Part shown: one piece after another, positions 52,490 to 62,870 of the stretch
How positions within the stretch are numbered: position 1 is the stretch's first letter
How the letters are laid out: every line of letters starts with the position of its first letter
DNA from: JBMOUD01 sp049319665
Lineage (GTDB): Bacteria; Pseudomonadota; Gammaproteobacteria; Enterobacterales; Enterobacteriaceae
NCBI RefSeq assembly: GCF_049319665.1
Contig: NZ_JBMOUD010000009.1
Coordinates: 124,001-188,000 of the forward strand
Direction: 5' to 3'
Length of the DNA: 64,000 nt
Notes under the pieces: generated by a model
What the model was told of the DNA's origin: nothing
Database searches by the model: none
What the model saw: the letters and a program-made list of their open reading frames with translations, nothing else
Program-made: the position numbers and the translations under genes

Positions 52490-54852
52490 CAGGAATGTAC
52501 CTCCTGCAGCAGCTTCATAATCTCGGCGCTGACCGCGTCCAGATCGGCATCAATCTCTTCTAGCTGGCGTGGTGGCTGATAGACGTAGAAATGGCGGTTA
52601 AACGGAATCTCGTAACCGACAATCCCCACTTCATTATCTTTAGCATCGCGTTTATCGGCATTAATCCAGGCATCGGCAACGTGCGGCAGCACTTCGGCTT
52701 TAACGTATTTCTCGATCAAATCACTGGTGGCAATGGCCGGATTTAACGGCACGTTCTCGTTATCACGCAGATCGCCATCCTGCTCGAACTCCACCACTTT
52801 GCCTTTGTATTCAAACGCACCATACAGCGGTTGCGCGGCTTCTTTCAGCACCTTCTTCACTACCGGTTCAGCGGCAGGTTTTTTAGTGGTGATGGCGTCG
52901 ATAAACTGTTTGTTCTCTTTGGTATCCAGCTTCACACTTGCGGTTTTAATCGCGCCTTTCAGGGTCAGCTGGAACTCATTAAAATCGTTGCTCGCCCGCT
53001 CTTTGCCACCTGCTTTCGCCCCCAGCGCCTGCTGGATTTGCTGCGCTTTATCCATCAAGGCTCGTTGGGCCAGCCACAATTTGCTGTCCAGCAGGTCTTT
53101 AATCTGCTTCTCTTTTAGCTCGGCAAATTCCGCTTTAATAATGGCGCGTGCCTCCACTTCAATACCTGCAAAGTCACCGTAGTTATCATCTTGCCACTGT
53201 ACGGAGAACTCTTCATACAGGCGTTCCATCGGCATGCTAAGCGGTTTGGTTGCAAAGCGCAGAGTGGCAATGGCTTCATCAGTTACCTGTGCCGACAAAC
53301 GCAGCGGACGTTCGATGGTCAGGCGGCGATAGCCGAAATCGGTGCTGTTGAAGATTTTGCTGGCAAAGGTTTTCGGCGCTTCGGTTTTAGCGGTAGCAGA
53401 CTGGCGGCCACGGTTAGATTTTTGCTCCGGTGCTTTCTCAAGACCTAACTCTTCAAGAGAAGTCGCCTCCACCACTTCAAAGTCACCAAAGGTCTGGGTG
53501 ATAAGCTTAATGTCGTCTTCGCCCATCAGATTGCGCTTGGAGCCTAAAGACTTACGCATCTTGCCGCACAGGTTGGTGCCGTCAATGAGCTGGACTTTTC
53601 CCTTACGCTCGGCTGCTTTCTTATTCGACAGAATCCACACGTAGGTCGCGATGCCGGTGTTGTAGAACATATCTGTTGGCAGCGCGACGATGCCTTCCAG
53701 CAAATCAGCTTCCAGAATATAACGGCGGATCTCACTCTCACCACTTCCTGCCCCGCCGGTAAACAGCGGTGAACCGTTAAGGATAATGCCGATACGCCCG
53801 CCGTTGTTCACCGAGCCATCGACGTTGCCGCTATCGCGCATTTTGCTGATCAGATGCATCAGGAACAGCAGCGAGCCGTCAGACACACGCGGCAAGCCGG
53901 GGCCAAAGCGCCCGTTAAAGCCCTTCTGCTGGTGCTCGTCGTTAATCTCGCCTTCAATCTTTTTCCAGTCCACGCCAAACGGTGGGTTAGACAGCATGTA
54001 GTCGAACTGGTCCTGCGGCAGCTGATCGTTGGAAAGCGTATTGCCAAGTTTAATGCGGCTAACATCCTGGCCTTTGATCAGCATATCGGCTTTACAGATG
54101 GCGTAAGATTCCGGGTTCAGTTCCTGGCCAAAGGCACGCATCACCGCGTTCGGGTTCAGCTCGTACACGTATTCCATACCGGAAGAGAGGAAGCCGCCCG
54201 TACCGGCAGTTGGGTCATAAATGGTGCGGATGATGCCGTCTTTAGATAGCGCCGCATCATCTTCCATAAACACCAGCGAGGTGGTTAAGCGCACGATATC
54301 GCGTGGAGTAAAGTGCTCCCCGGCAGTCTCGTTTGAACTCTCCGCAAAACGACGGATCAGCTCTTCAAATACCAAGCCCATATCATGGTTAGAAATGGCT
54401 TTCGGGCTGAGGTCGGTGGTGGCGAATTTCTTAACGATTTTAAACAGCAGGTTGGCGTCTTCCAGCAGGCCAACAAACTCGCTGAATTTAAAATGCTCAA
54501 AGATTTCACGCGCATCCTTTGAGAAACACTGAACGTAGTTCTCCAGGTTTTCTTTGATGTCGTTCTGCCCCATCTTGCCGAGATCCATCGGCGAGGTATT
54601 GAAGAACGACAGTCCTTTGGTGGCACGTAAGAGAAACTTTTCTCGCCCTTCTTCCGGCAACGGGCTGGCCTTCAGCTTTTCCGCTTCCGCCACCACAGCT
54701 TCTTTGGTGGGGGCTAACACGCATTCAAGACGGCGTAACAGCGTAAAAGGCAGGATCACGCGCCCATACTGGGACTGTTTAAAGTCACCACGAAGCAAAT
54801 CAGCTACCGACCAGATAAAGGCAGCCGTTTGAGAGAAGTTAGTGTTAGACAT
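52489..54852 (-). CDS. hsdM: type I restriction-modification methyltransferase subunit
   Basis: A 787-aa N6-adenine methyltransferase. The AdoMet motif DPTAGTGGFL lies near residue 212 and the catalytic NPPFG near residue 290. It is some 250 residues longer than EcoKI HsdM, with a long C-terminal region rich in Lys/Glu/Ala and coiled-coil (residues about 470-720). First gene of the minus-strand operon hsdM-hsdS-hsdR; it protects host DNA. Confidence 0.94.
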   Translation of the reverse strand: MSNTNFSQTAAFIWSVADLLRGDFKQSQYGRVILPFTLLRRLECVLAPTKEAVVAEAEKLKASPLPEEGREKFLLRATKGLSFFNTSPMDLGKMGQNDIKENLENYVQCFSKDAREIFEHFKFSEFVGLLEDANLLFKIVKKFATTDLSPKAISNHDMGLVFEELIRRFAESSNETAGEHFTPRDIVRLTTSLVFMEDDAALSKDGIIRTIYDPTAGTGGFLSSGMEYVYELNPNAVMRAFGQELNPESYAICKADMLIKGQDVSRIKLGNTLSNDQLPQDQFDYMLSNPPFGVDWKKIEGEINDEHQQKGFNGRFGPGLPRVSDGSLLFLMHLISKMRDSGNVDGSVNNGGRIGIILNGSPLFTGGAGSGESEIRRYILEADLLEGIVALPTDMFYNTGIATYVWILSNKKAAERKGKVQLIDGTNLCGKMRKSLGSKRNLMGEDDIKLITQTFGDFEVVEATSLEELGLEKAPEQKSNRGRQSATAKTEAPKTFASKIFNSTDFGYRRLTIERPLRLSAQVTDEAIATLRFATKPLSMPMERLYEEFSVQWQDDNYGDFAGIEVEARAIIKAEFAELKEKQIKDLLDSKLWLAQRALMDKAQQIQQALGAKAGGKERASNDFNEFQLTLKGAIKTASVKLDTKENKQFIDAITTKKPAAEPVVKKVLKEAAQPLYGAFEYKGKVVEFEQDGDLRDNENVPLNPAIATSDLIEKYVKAEVLPHVADAWINADKRDAKDNEVGIVGYEIPFNRHFYVYQPPRQLEEIDADLDAVSAEIMKLLQEVHS

Positions 54853-55221
54853 AATGTTTCCGCGAAAGCTTTAATAAATGATCCGTCGTGTGCGATCGAC
54901 AACCTTATCGATACGGCAAACGCCAGATAGAATAATGAGATGAACAAAATCATACAGCGCACGTGCATGAGTACAAGCACCAAATGCCTTAGGTTAATGA
55001 CTAACAAAATGTCATTAACATCGAGAATGCTAATGCGTTATATCGAACTAATATTCTTAGATAATACCAAAAAAACCGCAACCGAATGATTTTTATAACT
55101 TAAATTTATAAGATAAATCCAGCCATATCGCTAATGCTGAAGGATAGATAAGTTCTATGAAATCAATTAGAGTAATCTCATAAAAAATATTCTCCTCTTT
55201 TTGTTACTTATGGTGTGAAAA
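54853..55221. promoter_or_regulatory. divergent promoter region, restriction and Zorya operons
   Basis: About 370 bp, AT-rich, between hsdM (minus) and zorA (plus). No regulator gene and no clear operator were seen, so the two defence operons may share a constitutive back-to-back promoter. Confidence 0.5.
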
Positions 55222-57258
55222 ATGGACGTTTTTCTGGCCCCCGGCGTGCTGGTGCGTAATGGCATTTTATATATTGCTTCAATATTGAAAAACGATGCAG
55301 CTCCCGGCTATGTGACTATCTTATTAGTCGTCGCACTTTGTATTACCGTTGTACGCTGGCGAAAACTGGTTAAACGCCGCATTACTGCGCTTGGCAGCAT
55401 CCATTCTATTATTGCCAAAACTCCGGAAGATGAATTTAGCCCACATGTTACCAACGTCGATGCCAGCATCGCTGCTTTAAACATGACCGAAGAACAGCAA
55501 AATGTAGCCGAGGCATGGAAGGAATATCGGGAAACCCATATTATCGACGATCGGGACGATAAATTTGTCGTTCGCAATGCTGTTCGCCCTAGTCAGTTTT
55601 TTAATTTAGATGATTTGCATTTCACGCAGGGCTTCTGGCGCATTGTTCCGGGATTATTTGTGACTGTTGGTCTGTCTCTGACCTTCCTTGGCTTGATTTC
55701 TGCGCTTAACTCGATGAGTACCTCACTGGACGATGGTGGCAGCGCAGCATTAGAAGGTTTGCTTACCATCGCTTCAGCGAAGTTCATCATGTCGCTGACT
55801 GGCCTATGCTGCTCAATAGTTTTTACCATAGGGTTGCGTAGTGGCACATCACAGCTGGAAAAAGCAGTTCATAGTCTCAATAGTTTGATTGAAAAACGCC
55901 TGACATTTATCAGTCTGGAAGATTTATCCATTAGCCAGCTAAAAGCGACGATTGAAAGCCGTGAACATTTCCGCAAGTTAGGCCTTGAGATGGTGGCAGA
56001 AATTGGTCGTCCACTTCGCGAAGATCTGCCAAAAGCAATAGCTGAATCCATCAGTTCCGCCATTACCCCTGTCATCGAACAAGTCAGCCGCTTAGGTAAT
56101 GATGGTGTCGGTGAAATGGTTCAAAGCCTCTCCTCACGTTTTTCTGATGATGTTGGCCGAGCCTTGACGCAAGCCAGTGAACGTATTTCTCTGGCTGGCG
56201 ATCAAATCAAATTGCTCGCGGAAAGAATGGATCAAAGCTCAGGAAAAATGGGCAACGAAATGGAAAGCGCGATTGGTCGCTTAGGCCAGGCGGTTGAAAT
56301 CTTGCGGGAAGGCATGTCACAAACAGCGGAAACGGCAACGTCTGCATTCAATCAAGGTGCCGAAAATCTGCTGGCGACCATGAACTCAACACTACAAGGT
56401 ATTAAAGACAATACGGGTGATGGCGCAAGAGCAATGGGCGAAGCAGCTGCAGATATGAAAGCCGCCGCCCTTGGGATCCGTACCGAACTAGAAGCCGCAG
56501 CAAAACAGGGTTCAGAAGCCGCACAAGCTCGTATGTCAGAATCAGCCTCACAAGCGAGCGATGCCATAGGCCACGCTGCGACACACATACTGAGCGCATT
56601 TGGTAATACTGCCGGAGAAATCACCAAAGCGACAGAAACGATGACACAGAAAGCGAGCAGCCAACTTCTTTCTCCTCTTTCCACTATTGCGGAAAAACTG
56701 GAAGGCGTCACGGGCATGCTTGAAGAAACAAGTACCGCTTTACGTCGTGCATCAGATGGCATTAAAGAGGGAGCCATTGCCTCTGAAAATGCATCAGGTA
56801 GCTTCCGCTCGTCGGCTCAATCGCTTACCGATGCAGCAGACCCGATCCGCGCGATGATGGAACGTATTGAAATCAGCACACGTCAACTGCGTGAGAGCAG
56901 TGAAAATAGTCTTTCCGCTATTGCCAACGCAGCGAAAACGAATGCTGAGCAATCCGCGATGACACTATCGGCGGCACAAGAGACATTGGGTGGACAGCAG
57001 CGTGCGGTTGAATCCACGCTGACGAACCTTCAGTCTCTGATTACTGCATTACGTGGCCAAGGCGAACGACTGGATGGTATTGATGAGAAGCTGGGCAAGG
57101 CGTTCGACGCTTATCAGGAACAAGTTGCCACATCTGTAGAAACGCTATTCGACCACGTGAAAACCATGCAGTCCGCATTGATGCCAGCACTAGATACAAT
57201 GCAAAGTATTGTCGACCAGGCTGAAAACTTTGCGCCCAAACAGGGACGCATGTCATGA
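55222..57258 (+). CDS. zorA: Zorya type I ZorA (MotA-like anti-phage motor)
   Basis: A 678-aa inner-membrane stator-like subunit. Hydrophobic segments at about residues 34-50, 141-165 (FWRIVPGLFVTVGLSLTFLG) and 187-207 (FIMSLTGLCCSIVFTIGL) form the MotA/ExbB part. Residues about 230-678 make an almost uninterrupted Ala/Ser/Glu/Gln-rich coiled coil, the long cytoplasmic tail that is typical of type I ZorA and is thought to signal phage entry. It has no N-terminal RBS of note. The ATG of zorB overlaps its stop by 4 nt. Confidence 0.95.
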   Translation: MDVFLAPGVLVRNGILYIASILKNDAAPGYVTILLVVALCITVVRWRKLVKRRITALGSIHSIIAKTPEDEFSPHVTNVDASIAALNMTEEQQNVAEAWKEYRETHIIDDRDDKFVVRNAVRPSQFFNLDDLHFTQGFWRIVPGLFVTVGLSLTFLGLISALNSMSTSLDDGGSAALEGLLTIASAKFIMSLTGLCCSIVFTIGLRSGTSQLEKAVHSLNSLIEKRLTFISLEDLSISQLKATIESREHFRKLGLEMVAEIGRPLREDLPKAIAESISSAITPVIEQVSRLGNDGVGEMVQSLSSRFSDDVGRALTQASERISLAGDQIKLLAERMDQSSGKMGNEMESAIGRLGQAVEILREGMSQTAETATSAFNQGAENLLATMNSTLQGIKDNTGDGARAMGEAAADMKAAALGIRTELEAAAKQGSEAAQARMSESASQASDAIGHAATHILSAFGNTAGEITKATETMTQKASSQLLSPLSTIAEKLEGVTGMLEETSTALRRASDGIKEGAIASENASGSFRSSAQSLTDAADPIRAMMERIEISTRQLRESSENSLSAIANAAKTNAEQSAMTLSAAQETLGGQQRAVESTLTNLQSLITALRGQGERLDGIDEKLGKAFDAYQEQVATSVETLFDHVKTMQSALMPALDTMQSIVDQAENFAPKQGRMS

Positions 57259-58118
57259 GAGGGAGCGCCAATCGTAAGCGTTCAAATGAAGAGGAAGAAG
57301 AATCCGTATTTGTTTCAATGACAGACATGACGGTGAGTTTCCTGTTTATTGTTATGGTGCTGCTCGCATTCTTTGCCAGCAGGTATAACGATAAAAATAC
57401 GGTTCCCCGTGACGAATATGAGCAAGCGGTTCAGTCGCGCGATAAAACTATTGAAGATCTCCGTTCTGAAATAGCAATGTTGAAGCAAGTCGATCCTTTA
57501 GAACAGTATATGTCTCGCGCAGCAACGGCTCGCCTTAACCTGCTTTATCAGCTACGCGATAATCTCAAACAGTCTTTTCCATTGTTGCCAGTTGATGTTA
57601 TTCCAGAGGAAGGAACTCTGCGCTTCCAGGGCGAAGGACTATTTATCAGCAATAGTTTTGCATTAAGCGATGATAAACGAAAGATTGTCGAAGCGCTGGC
57701 AAAAACTCTCGACTCACTCCTGCCCTGCTATACCTTTAGCCAGAATGGAGGTTGGAACAAAAGCTGTAATCCGTCATTCGCCATCATTGAGGCAGTCCAG
57801 ATTGAAGGACATACTGACTCGAAAGGTGATGAGGTTTATAACCTGAATCTTTCGACTAACCGTGCAATAACGACTTTTACCAGCATGCTTTCGGCTGCAC
57901 CGGATTTGGTCGCACATTTCAATATGCGGCATCAGCCGGTTCTTTCGGTTGCTGGCTACGGAAAAATGCGCCCTGTTCGTCCTAATGATACACAACAAAA
58001 TATGGCAATGAATCGCCGCATCGATCTCCGAATTATTATGCATACACCGGCTAATGCTGCAGAAATTGAAGACATTCGCCAGCGTCTGATTGAACCTTTG
58101 AAGAAGAGTACGCCATGA
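57255..58118 (+). CDS. zorB: Zorya ZorB (MotB-like, OmpA peptidoglycan-binding)
   Basis: A 287-aa protein with one TM helix (about residues 26-44) preceded by Asp24 in SMTDMTVSF, the position equivalent to the MotB proton-binding Asp. The periplasmic part carries the OmpA-like fold: IEGHTDSKGDEVYNLNLSTN near residue 182, SVAGYGKMRP near residue 232 and NRRIDLRI near residue 252. It anchors the ZorA5-ZorB2 motor to peptidoglycan. ATGA overlaps on both sides. Confidence 0.95.
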   Translation: MRGSANRKRSNEEEEESVFVSMTDMTVSFLFIVMVLLAFFASRYNDKNTVPRDEYEQAVQSRDKTIEDLRSEIAMLKQVDPLEQYMSRAATARLNLLYQLRDNLKQSFPLLPVDVIPEEGTLRFQGEGLFISNSFALSDDKRKIVEALAKTLDSLLPCYTFSQNGGWNKSCNPSFAIIEAVQIEGHTDSKGDEVYNLNLSTNRAITTFTSMLSAAPDLVAHFNMRHQPVLSVAGYGKMRPVRPNDTQQNMAMNRRIDLRIIMHTPANAAEIEDIRQRLIEPLKKSTP

Positions 58119-59443
58119 AATTGAGCGATATTTTTCTCAAGCCAGTCGCACTTCTCAAGCCAGCAATAGCGGAATCAAAAGGTTTATCGTTCAAGATTAA
58201 GGCCATTCATGAGCGTTGGCCTGACGTAGTCAGAGAAATTGCCGAACGCGATCGTGAAAAGGTTTTACGCAAACTGCTCGGATATGTAGAGCGCTGGCAG
58301 TGGGATGAGGTAAAAATGTCATTCATCTGCTCCGGCGCGCCGATTGTTTTTGATAAAGAATTCAGAACTCAGGGCGCTTTTGCCGTGCTGCAAGAGTTTT
58401 ATCTACGGGAAACCATTGTTACTGATTCATCTCCCTTTATTTCCGCAATGATTTCGGCATATATCCGCAGCTACGAGCCCGGTTCAGCGCACACAAATAA
58501 AATTAAAAACTGTCTTGATATCGCCAGCGAGCATATGAGCGATAAATGGAAAGAGGTTATCGATCAATTGCCTGAATTCTTTGACGCTAATCAGGCGCAT
58601 CAGGCGTTGGCCGAAAAAATGGTGCTGATGGACTCACCGTGGAAAGAGCTCAAGCAGTTTGGCATCACACGCCCGCACGAGCCGGGTTTAATGTCGCATG
58701 CTCATCTGGCGTATATCGCATTGCTGGCGCCTGAATTACATGAAAAAGCAGCTATTGAGAAGCTATTTGCCTGGTTGAAACCCGATGGCAAAAGTAACGC
58801 GTTAATGGATGGAGCTTCTGAGGCTATCAATGTATTGTTATCGCATTGGCTGTATAAGCAACCCGGCGAAGAACTCTCACGTTTTCTGACTGAAACATTG
58901 GTAGCTTTTTACGAAGACCCGCGCCTGAGTCGCGGTGGCGTGTGGGGTAGCGTGGATGAACAATGCCGTAACCTCATCATCAATTGGCTGACGCGTGAGA
59001 ACATTCTGTTCTTCCTGGATGTGGTCTCAAAAGTGGAAGACAGCCATATGTGGGAACCACGGCGTAAATTTTGGTTAGGACTTTATAACCAAGGAAAAAT
59101 CACTGCAGCGTGGGTGGCGTTTAGCCCAATAGCCTCCCAAAAAGCAAAAGAAATAAAAAGTTCTATGAGGGACTCTTCAACGCTGAACTTCGGAATTCAA
59201 ACTGCTCCTGGCCATCGTGATAAAACCTCATTGCTTATTTTACAAATTGGTAAATGCATAGTCATTGAAGGTTCACACAATTATAAAGTTCATATTTTCA
59301 GAAGTGATAATAAACACAGCCCAAAACTATACCAATTAGCATACAACTGCGAACAAATCCGTATGCTGCCGAACCCTGTTGCTATTCCACATTTAAGCAG
59401 TTGGCAGGATAAAGTGCGTGAACAAATTGAGTATCTGTCATGA
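58115..59443 (+). CDS. zorC: Zorya ZorC (EH_Signature domain)
   Basis: A 442-aa soluble, helix-rich protein of the EH_Signature family that is found only in type I Zorya. The C-terminal stretch with EDSHMWEPRRKFWLGLYNQG near residue 305 and SSTLNFGIQT near residue 355 is the domain core. It binds DNA with ZorD in the published model. Complete; starts 4 nt inside zorB and ends 4 nt inside zorD. Confidence 0.92.
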   Translation: MKLSDIFLKPVALLKPAIAESKGLSFKIKAIHERWPDVVREIAERDREKVLRKLLGYVERWQWDEVKMSFICSGAPIVFDKEFRTQGAFAVLQEFYLRETIVTDSSPFISAMISAYIRSYEPGSAHTNKIKNCLDIASEHMSDKWKEVIDQLPEFFDANQAHQALAEKMVLMDSPWKELKQFGITRPHEPGLMSHAHLAYIALLAPELHEKAAIEKLFAWLKPDGKSNALMDGASEAINVLLSHWLYKQPGEELSRFLTETLVAFYEDPRLSRGGVWGSVDEQCRNLIINWLTRENILFFLDVVSKVEDSHMWEPRRKFWLGLYNQGKITAAWVAFSPIASQKAKEIKSSMRDSSTLNFGIQTAPGHRDKTSLLILQIGKCIVIEGSHNYKVHIFRSDNKHSPKLYQLAYNCEQIRMLPNPVAIPHLSSWQDKVREQIEYLS

Positions 59444-62400
59444 CATTTAACTTCAATCATAATGCAGAAATGATCACTCTGAATATCGCTGAAGAAAAAC
59501 AGAGTTTAATCAATCGTCTGTTTAGGCGGCAGCAACCCGTAACATTATCAGGCCTCACGCATAGCGATCGTGCCTTAGCTTTCGCTATAGCCGATCTGAA
59601 AGCCTTGGCGGAAGAATTTGAAGAAAATTTGCATATAAGTCATGACTCTATACAAATGAGTCACCGGCTAGCTGGCCTGATTGACTCAGAAACAGCACAG
59701 AATCTATGCTTACCTCCTCTTGTCGATCTGACACTAAAAACCGACATTGAAGGTTCATTAGGTAGCGATAGTTTTCGTTTACAGCATCAATGGCTACGCA
59801 ACGGTGTTCGCCAAATACCACAACGAACGGGGGCAATTTTAGCCACATCGCAGGGGTTACGCCGGCTGCCATTGTGGATGATGGAGGCCATTGAAGTCGC
59901 AGAAAAATTTACACCGGGCGGCGGCGAAGCATCCGACTGGGAATCACTGGCTCGTTTCAGGCAGTCTCTCGACCCCGGCATCGAGATGGGCAATGAGATC
60001 AATGCCGTTCGGGTATCGATGACCGATTTTATGCAAGGTTTAGAAGTCTGCATTGCCGATCGTTTCTCTATTTCCACCAGCTCAAATGGCGCTGACGATT
60101 TCGAAATAGTCCCATTCTCAGGTAGGAACATAGAAGAACTAGAAAATAACGGAGAAGCAGTCAGCGAAGCTGCAGGTGAGTTACGCGAACAAACTTTACG
60201 TCGTTTCCAGCAGCGTGTCAGAACCCAAGGGGCGCTTTCCGCCTATCGTGTTGGTGAAGGCAATTATCTGGTTATTGACCGAAGCGCACGTCCAATTCTT
60301 GACATCATGGTGCAGAAACAAAAGTCTGTTCCTGAAGAGCGACGCGCTTTTATCGAAAACCCACGACCAGCAATTACCGATGCTGTTGAAAAATACCTGA
60401 GGCAATCAGGTAAGCTGGAAGGGCTCGACGAGGTCAGCGAGGAGGAAGCCATTGAAGCCGCCTCTGGTCCCGCTTTTATAGAAACCGTTGAATATTCCGA
60501 ACGCGTTAAAGGTATTTTACATTACCGAAAAGGGGCTGTTTCACCCCCAATGACTGGCGAAACGGTCTGGTTACCAGAGGTAATTCCCGACGCCCTGGTT
60601 AAAATTATTGATGCGATGGATAGTCACGCACTGGCAAGTGTCTGTGAGCAGATACGTCATGCCTTAGATACATCGCAACAAGAAGTTGAGGTTGCTTCTT
60701 ATCCAATTAACGCTACCGAAGACACGTTAGGCGCACTTGAAAAACGACTGGCTGATCTTAAAGAAATGGAAGCCGCGACAGAAATAACAGAAAAAAAAGA
60801 CAAGCCTACAGTTGATAACCCACCTGCTGCTACGGTTATCCTGGATACCAAAGATAATTTTGAAGAAATATCTTGGAGGCCGGATCTTACAGAACGCCCC
60901 GTATTTATCGACGAGCAACTGCCTGCAGGCGTTAAAACTGCATTGCGATCTCATCAACTAGAGAGCTTTAACCTGCAACTTTCTTCGTGGAAGTCAGGAA
61001 TGCCAGGTATCTTGAACGCAGATGAACAAGGATTAGGTAAAACGCTGCAAACCATTGCATTTCTTCGCTGGTTAAAAGAGAACAACCGCGTCAATACTGC
61101 CAGTAATAAAGAACGCGGACCAATATTAATTGTGGCTCCCACATCCCTGCTGGAAAATTGGAATGCAGAGGTAGCACAGCATACTGATAGCGAAGGACTC
61201 GGCCATTTGCTCCGCCTATATGGTTCATCATTAAGTCAGTATAAAAATTTCGATGCTAAAGGTGTCGAGACAAAAGATGGTACTCACTTACTGAATTTTC
61301 GGCAGCTACATGAAGCGATCGATGAGGGTAAAGGCCATCGCTTCTGGATATTAACAACTTACACAACGCTCACCAATTATCAGCATTCCCTTGCAAAAAT
61401 TCATTTCTCAGCCGTTGTCTTTGATGAAATACAAACAATAAAAAATCCTGATTCGCTTCGTGCTCGTGCCGCTCGAGCCATCAATGCTGACTATCGAATT
61501 GGTCTTACAGGTACACCTATAGAGAATACAACAAGTGACTTATGGGCGATCATGGATCAACTGGTTCCCGGATCTCTGGATACGTTACGTAATTTCAATA
61601 GCCTGTACAACGAACCTGATGAACAGAATATGCTTCAACTGTACCAGCAGGTCTTTGAACCTCACAATCAGCTACCGCCCTTAGCATTTCGTCGTTTAAA
61701 AGAAGACGTTGCGAAAGAGCTACCCTCTAAAACACGTTTTTTACATCCTCGTTTAATGCCTGAAGGCCAGGCAATTGCCTACGAAACTGCCCGGCTCAAA
61801 CTTTCTCAAGGTGGCCCTGGTGCCGCACTGAAAATGCTACAGCATATACGTGGTGTTTCAGTTCACCCGGCGATGGAGATGAGTGGGAACAGTCAGAGTT
61901 TTATCGATGCTTCTGCTCGCCTGAATGCATGCTTCAAAATTCTGCATCGTATTAAAGCAAAAGGTGAACGTGTCCTGGTTTTCATTGAGCATCGAAAGAT
62001 GCAATTTCGTTTTATGGAGTTAGCGCGACAAGAATTTGGCCTTGAGATAATTGATCACATTAATGGCGATACATCTATCCAAAAACGTCAAGCTATTGTA
62101 CGGCGATTCCAGGGCCATCTTGAACAGGATGGTGGTTTTGACTTATTAGTTCTCGGTCCCAAAGCGGCAGGAACAGGCCTGACATTAACTGCCGCCACTC
62201 ACGTTATTCACTTGTCTCGCTGGTGGAATCCGGCTGTTGAAGAGCAATGTAATGATCGTGTTCACCGCATCGGACAAAAGTATCCCGTTCAAATCCATAT
62301 TCCTATGGCCATCCATGCAGGTTATCAGGAGCATTCTTTCGACTGTTTGCTTCAAGGACTCATGTCACGAAAGAGAAACTTAGCGCAGGCTGCACTCTGG

Positions 62401-62568
62401 CCAATGGGTGACAGCGCAGGTGACATATCACAACTGCAAGCGGCCTTGAAAAAGGAACAAAGTGAAACAAATGGGGATATTCTGGAAATTAGTATTCAAA
62501 TGATGTTTGAAAGAGATGCTGAAACTGATGGTGCCCAGATGAATGACGGCTCCTATCGGATAAGCTAA
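59440..62568 (+). CDS. zorD: Zorya ZorD (SNF2-family helicase/nuclease)
   Basis: A 1042-aa protein. Residues 1-480 form a large helical N-terminal region; a SNF2 helicase follows with Walker A DEQGLGKTLQTIAFL near residue 528, the DEIQ box near residue 661, LTGTPIENTTSDLW near residue 690, and HVIHLSRWWNPAVEEQCNDR with HRIGQ near residue 940. ZorD is the effector that attacks invading DNA once the motor is triggered. No frameshift and all helicase motifs present, so the system appears intact. Confidence 0.94.
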   Translation: MTFNFNHNAEMITLNIAEEKQSLINRLFRRQQPVTLSGLTHSDRALAFAIADLKALAEEFEENLHISHDSIQMSHRLAGLIDSETAQNLCLPPLVDLTLKTDIEGSLGSDSFRLQHQWLRNGVRQIPQRTGAILATSQGLRRLPLWMMEAIEVAEKFTPGGGEASDWESLARFRQSLDPGIEMGNEINAVRVSMTDFMQGLEVCIADRFSISTSSNGADDFEIVPFSGRNIEELENNGEAVSEAAGELREQTLRRFQQRVRTQGALSAYRVGEGNYLVIDRSARPILDIMVQKQKSVPEERRAFIENPRPAITDAVEKYLRQSGKLEGLDEVSEEEAIEAASGPAFIETVEYSERVKGILHYRKGAVSPPMTGETVWLPEVIPDALVKIIDAMDSHALASVCEQIRHALDTSQQEVEVASYPINATEDTLGALEKRLADLKEMEAATEITEKKDKPTVDNPPAATVILDTKDNFEEISWRPDLTERPVFIDEQLPAGVKTALRSHQLESFNLQLSSWKSGMPGILNADEQGLGKTLQTIAFLRWLKENNRVNTASNKERGPILIVAPTSLLENWNAEVAQHTDSEGLGHLLRLYGSSLSQYKNFDAKGVETKDGTHLLNFRQLHEAIDEGKGHRFWILTTYTTLTNYQHSLAKIHFSAVVFDEIQTIKNPDSLRARAARAINADYRIGLTGTPIENTTSDLWAIMDQLVPGSLDTLRNFNSLYNEPDEQNMLQLYQQVFEPHNQLPPLAFRRLKEDVAKELPSKTRFLHPRLMPEGQAIAYETARLKLSQGGPGAALKMLQHIRGVSVHPAMEMSGNSQSFIDASARLNACFKILHRIKAKGERVLVFIEHRKMQFRFMELARQEFGLEIIDHINGDTSIQKRQAIVRRFQGHLEQDGGFDLLVLGPKAAGTGLTLTAATHVIHLSRWWNPAVEEQCNDRVHRIGQKYPVQIHIPMAIHAGYQEHSFDCLLQGLMSRKRNLAQAALWPMGDSAGDISQLQAALKKEQSETNGDILEISIQMMFERDAETDGAQMNDGSYRIS

Positions 62569-62870
62569 TTTCCATAATGTTTTTAAATCATAATAGAAGG
62601 TAACAAGGAAGGGTCACTATACCGATACTTAACAAGTAGCACACATATTAAACTTCGCTTATTAATTGGGTGGACGTCACTAACTAAAGCAGCGTCATTC
62701 TAAGACTAAATCTCTCTATTTTGGATCCCTATATACCTTTAAAGGCTTATATCGGTGATATTATTATTTAATATTTCATTGGTTAACCAGATAGATATGC
62801 AGTATTGATTATCAACATTTAGCATGGGCGAATAATTAATGACTTATGTCACATCCAGCAGGAGTAAAAA
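62569..62870. other. gap between zorD and the nucleotidase gene
   Basis: About 300 AT-rich bp; no gene or strong terminator seen, so the nucleotidase may have its own promoter. Confidence 0.35.
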
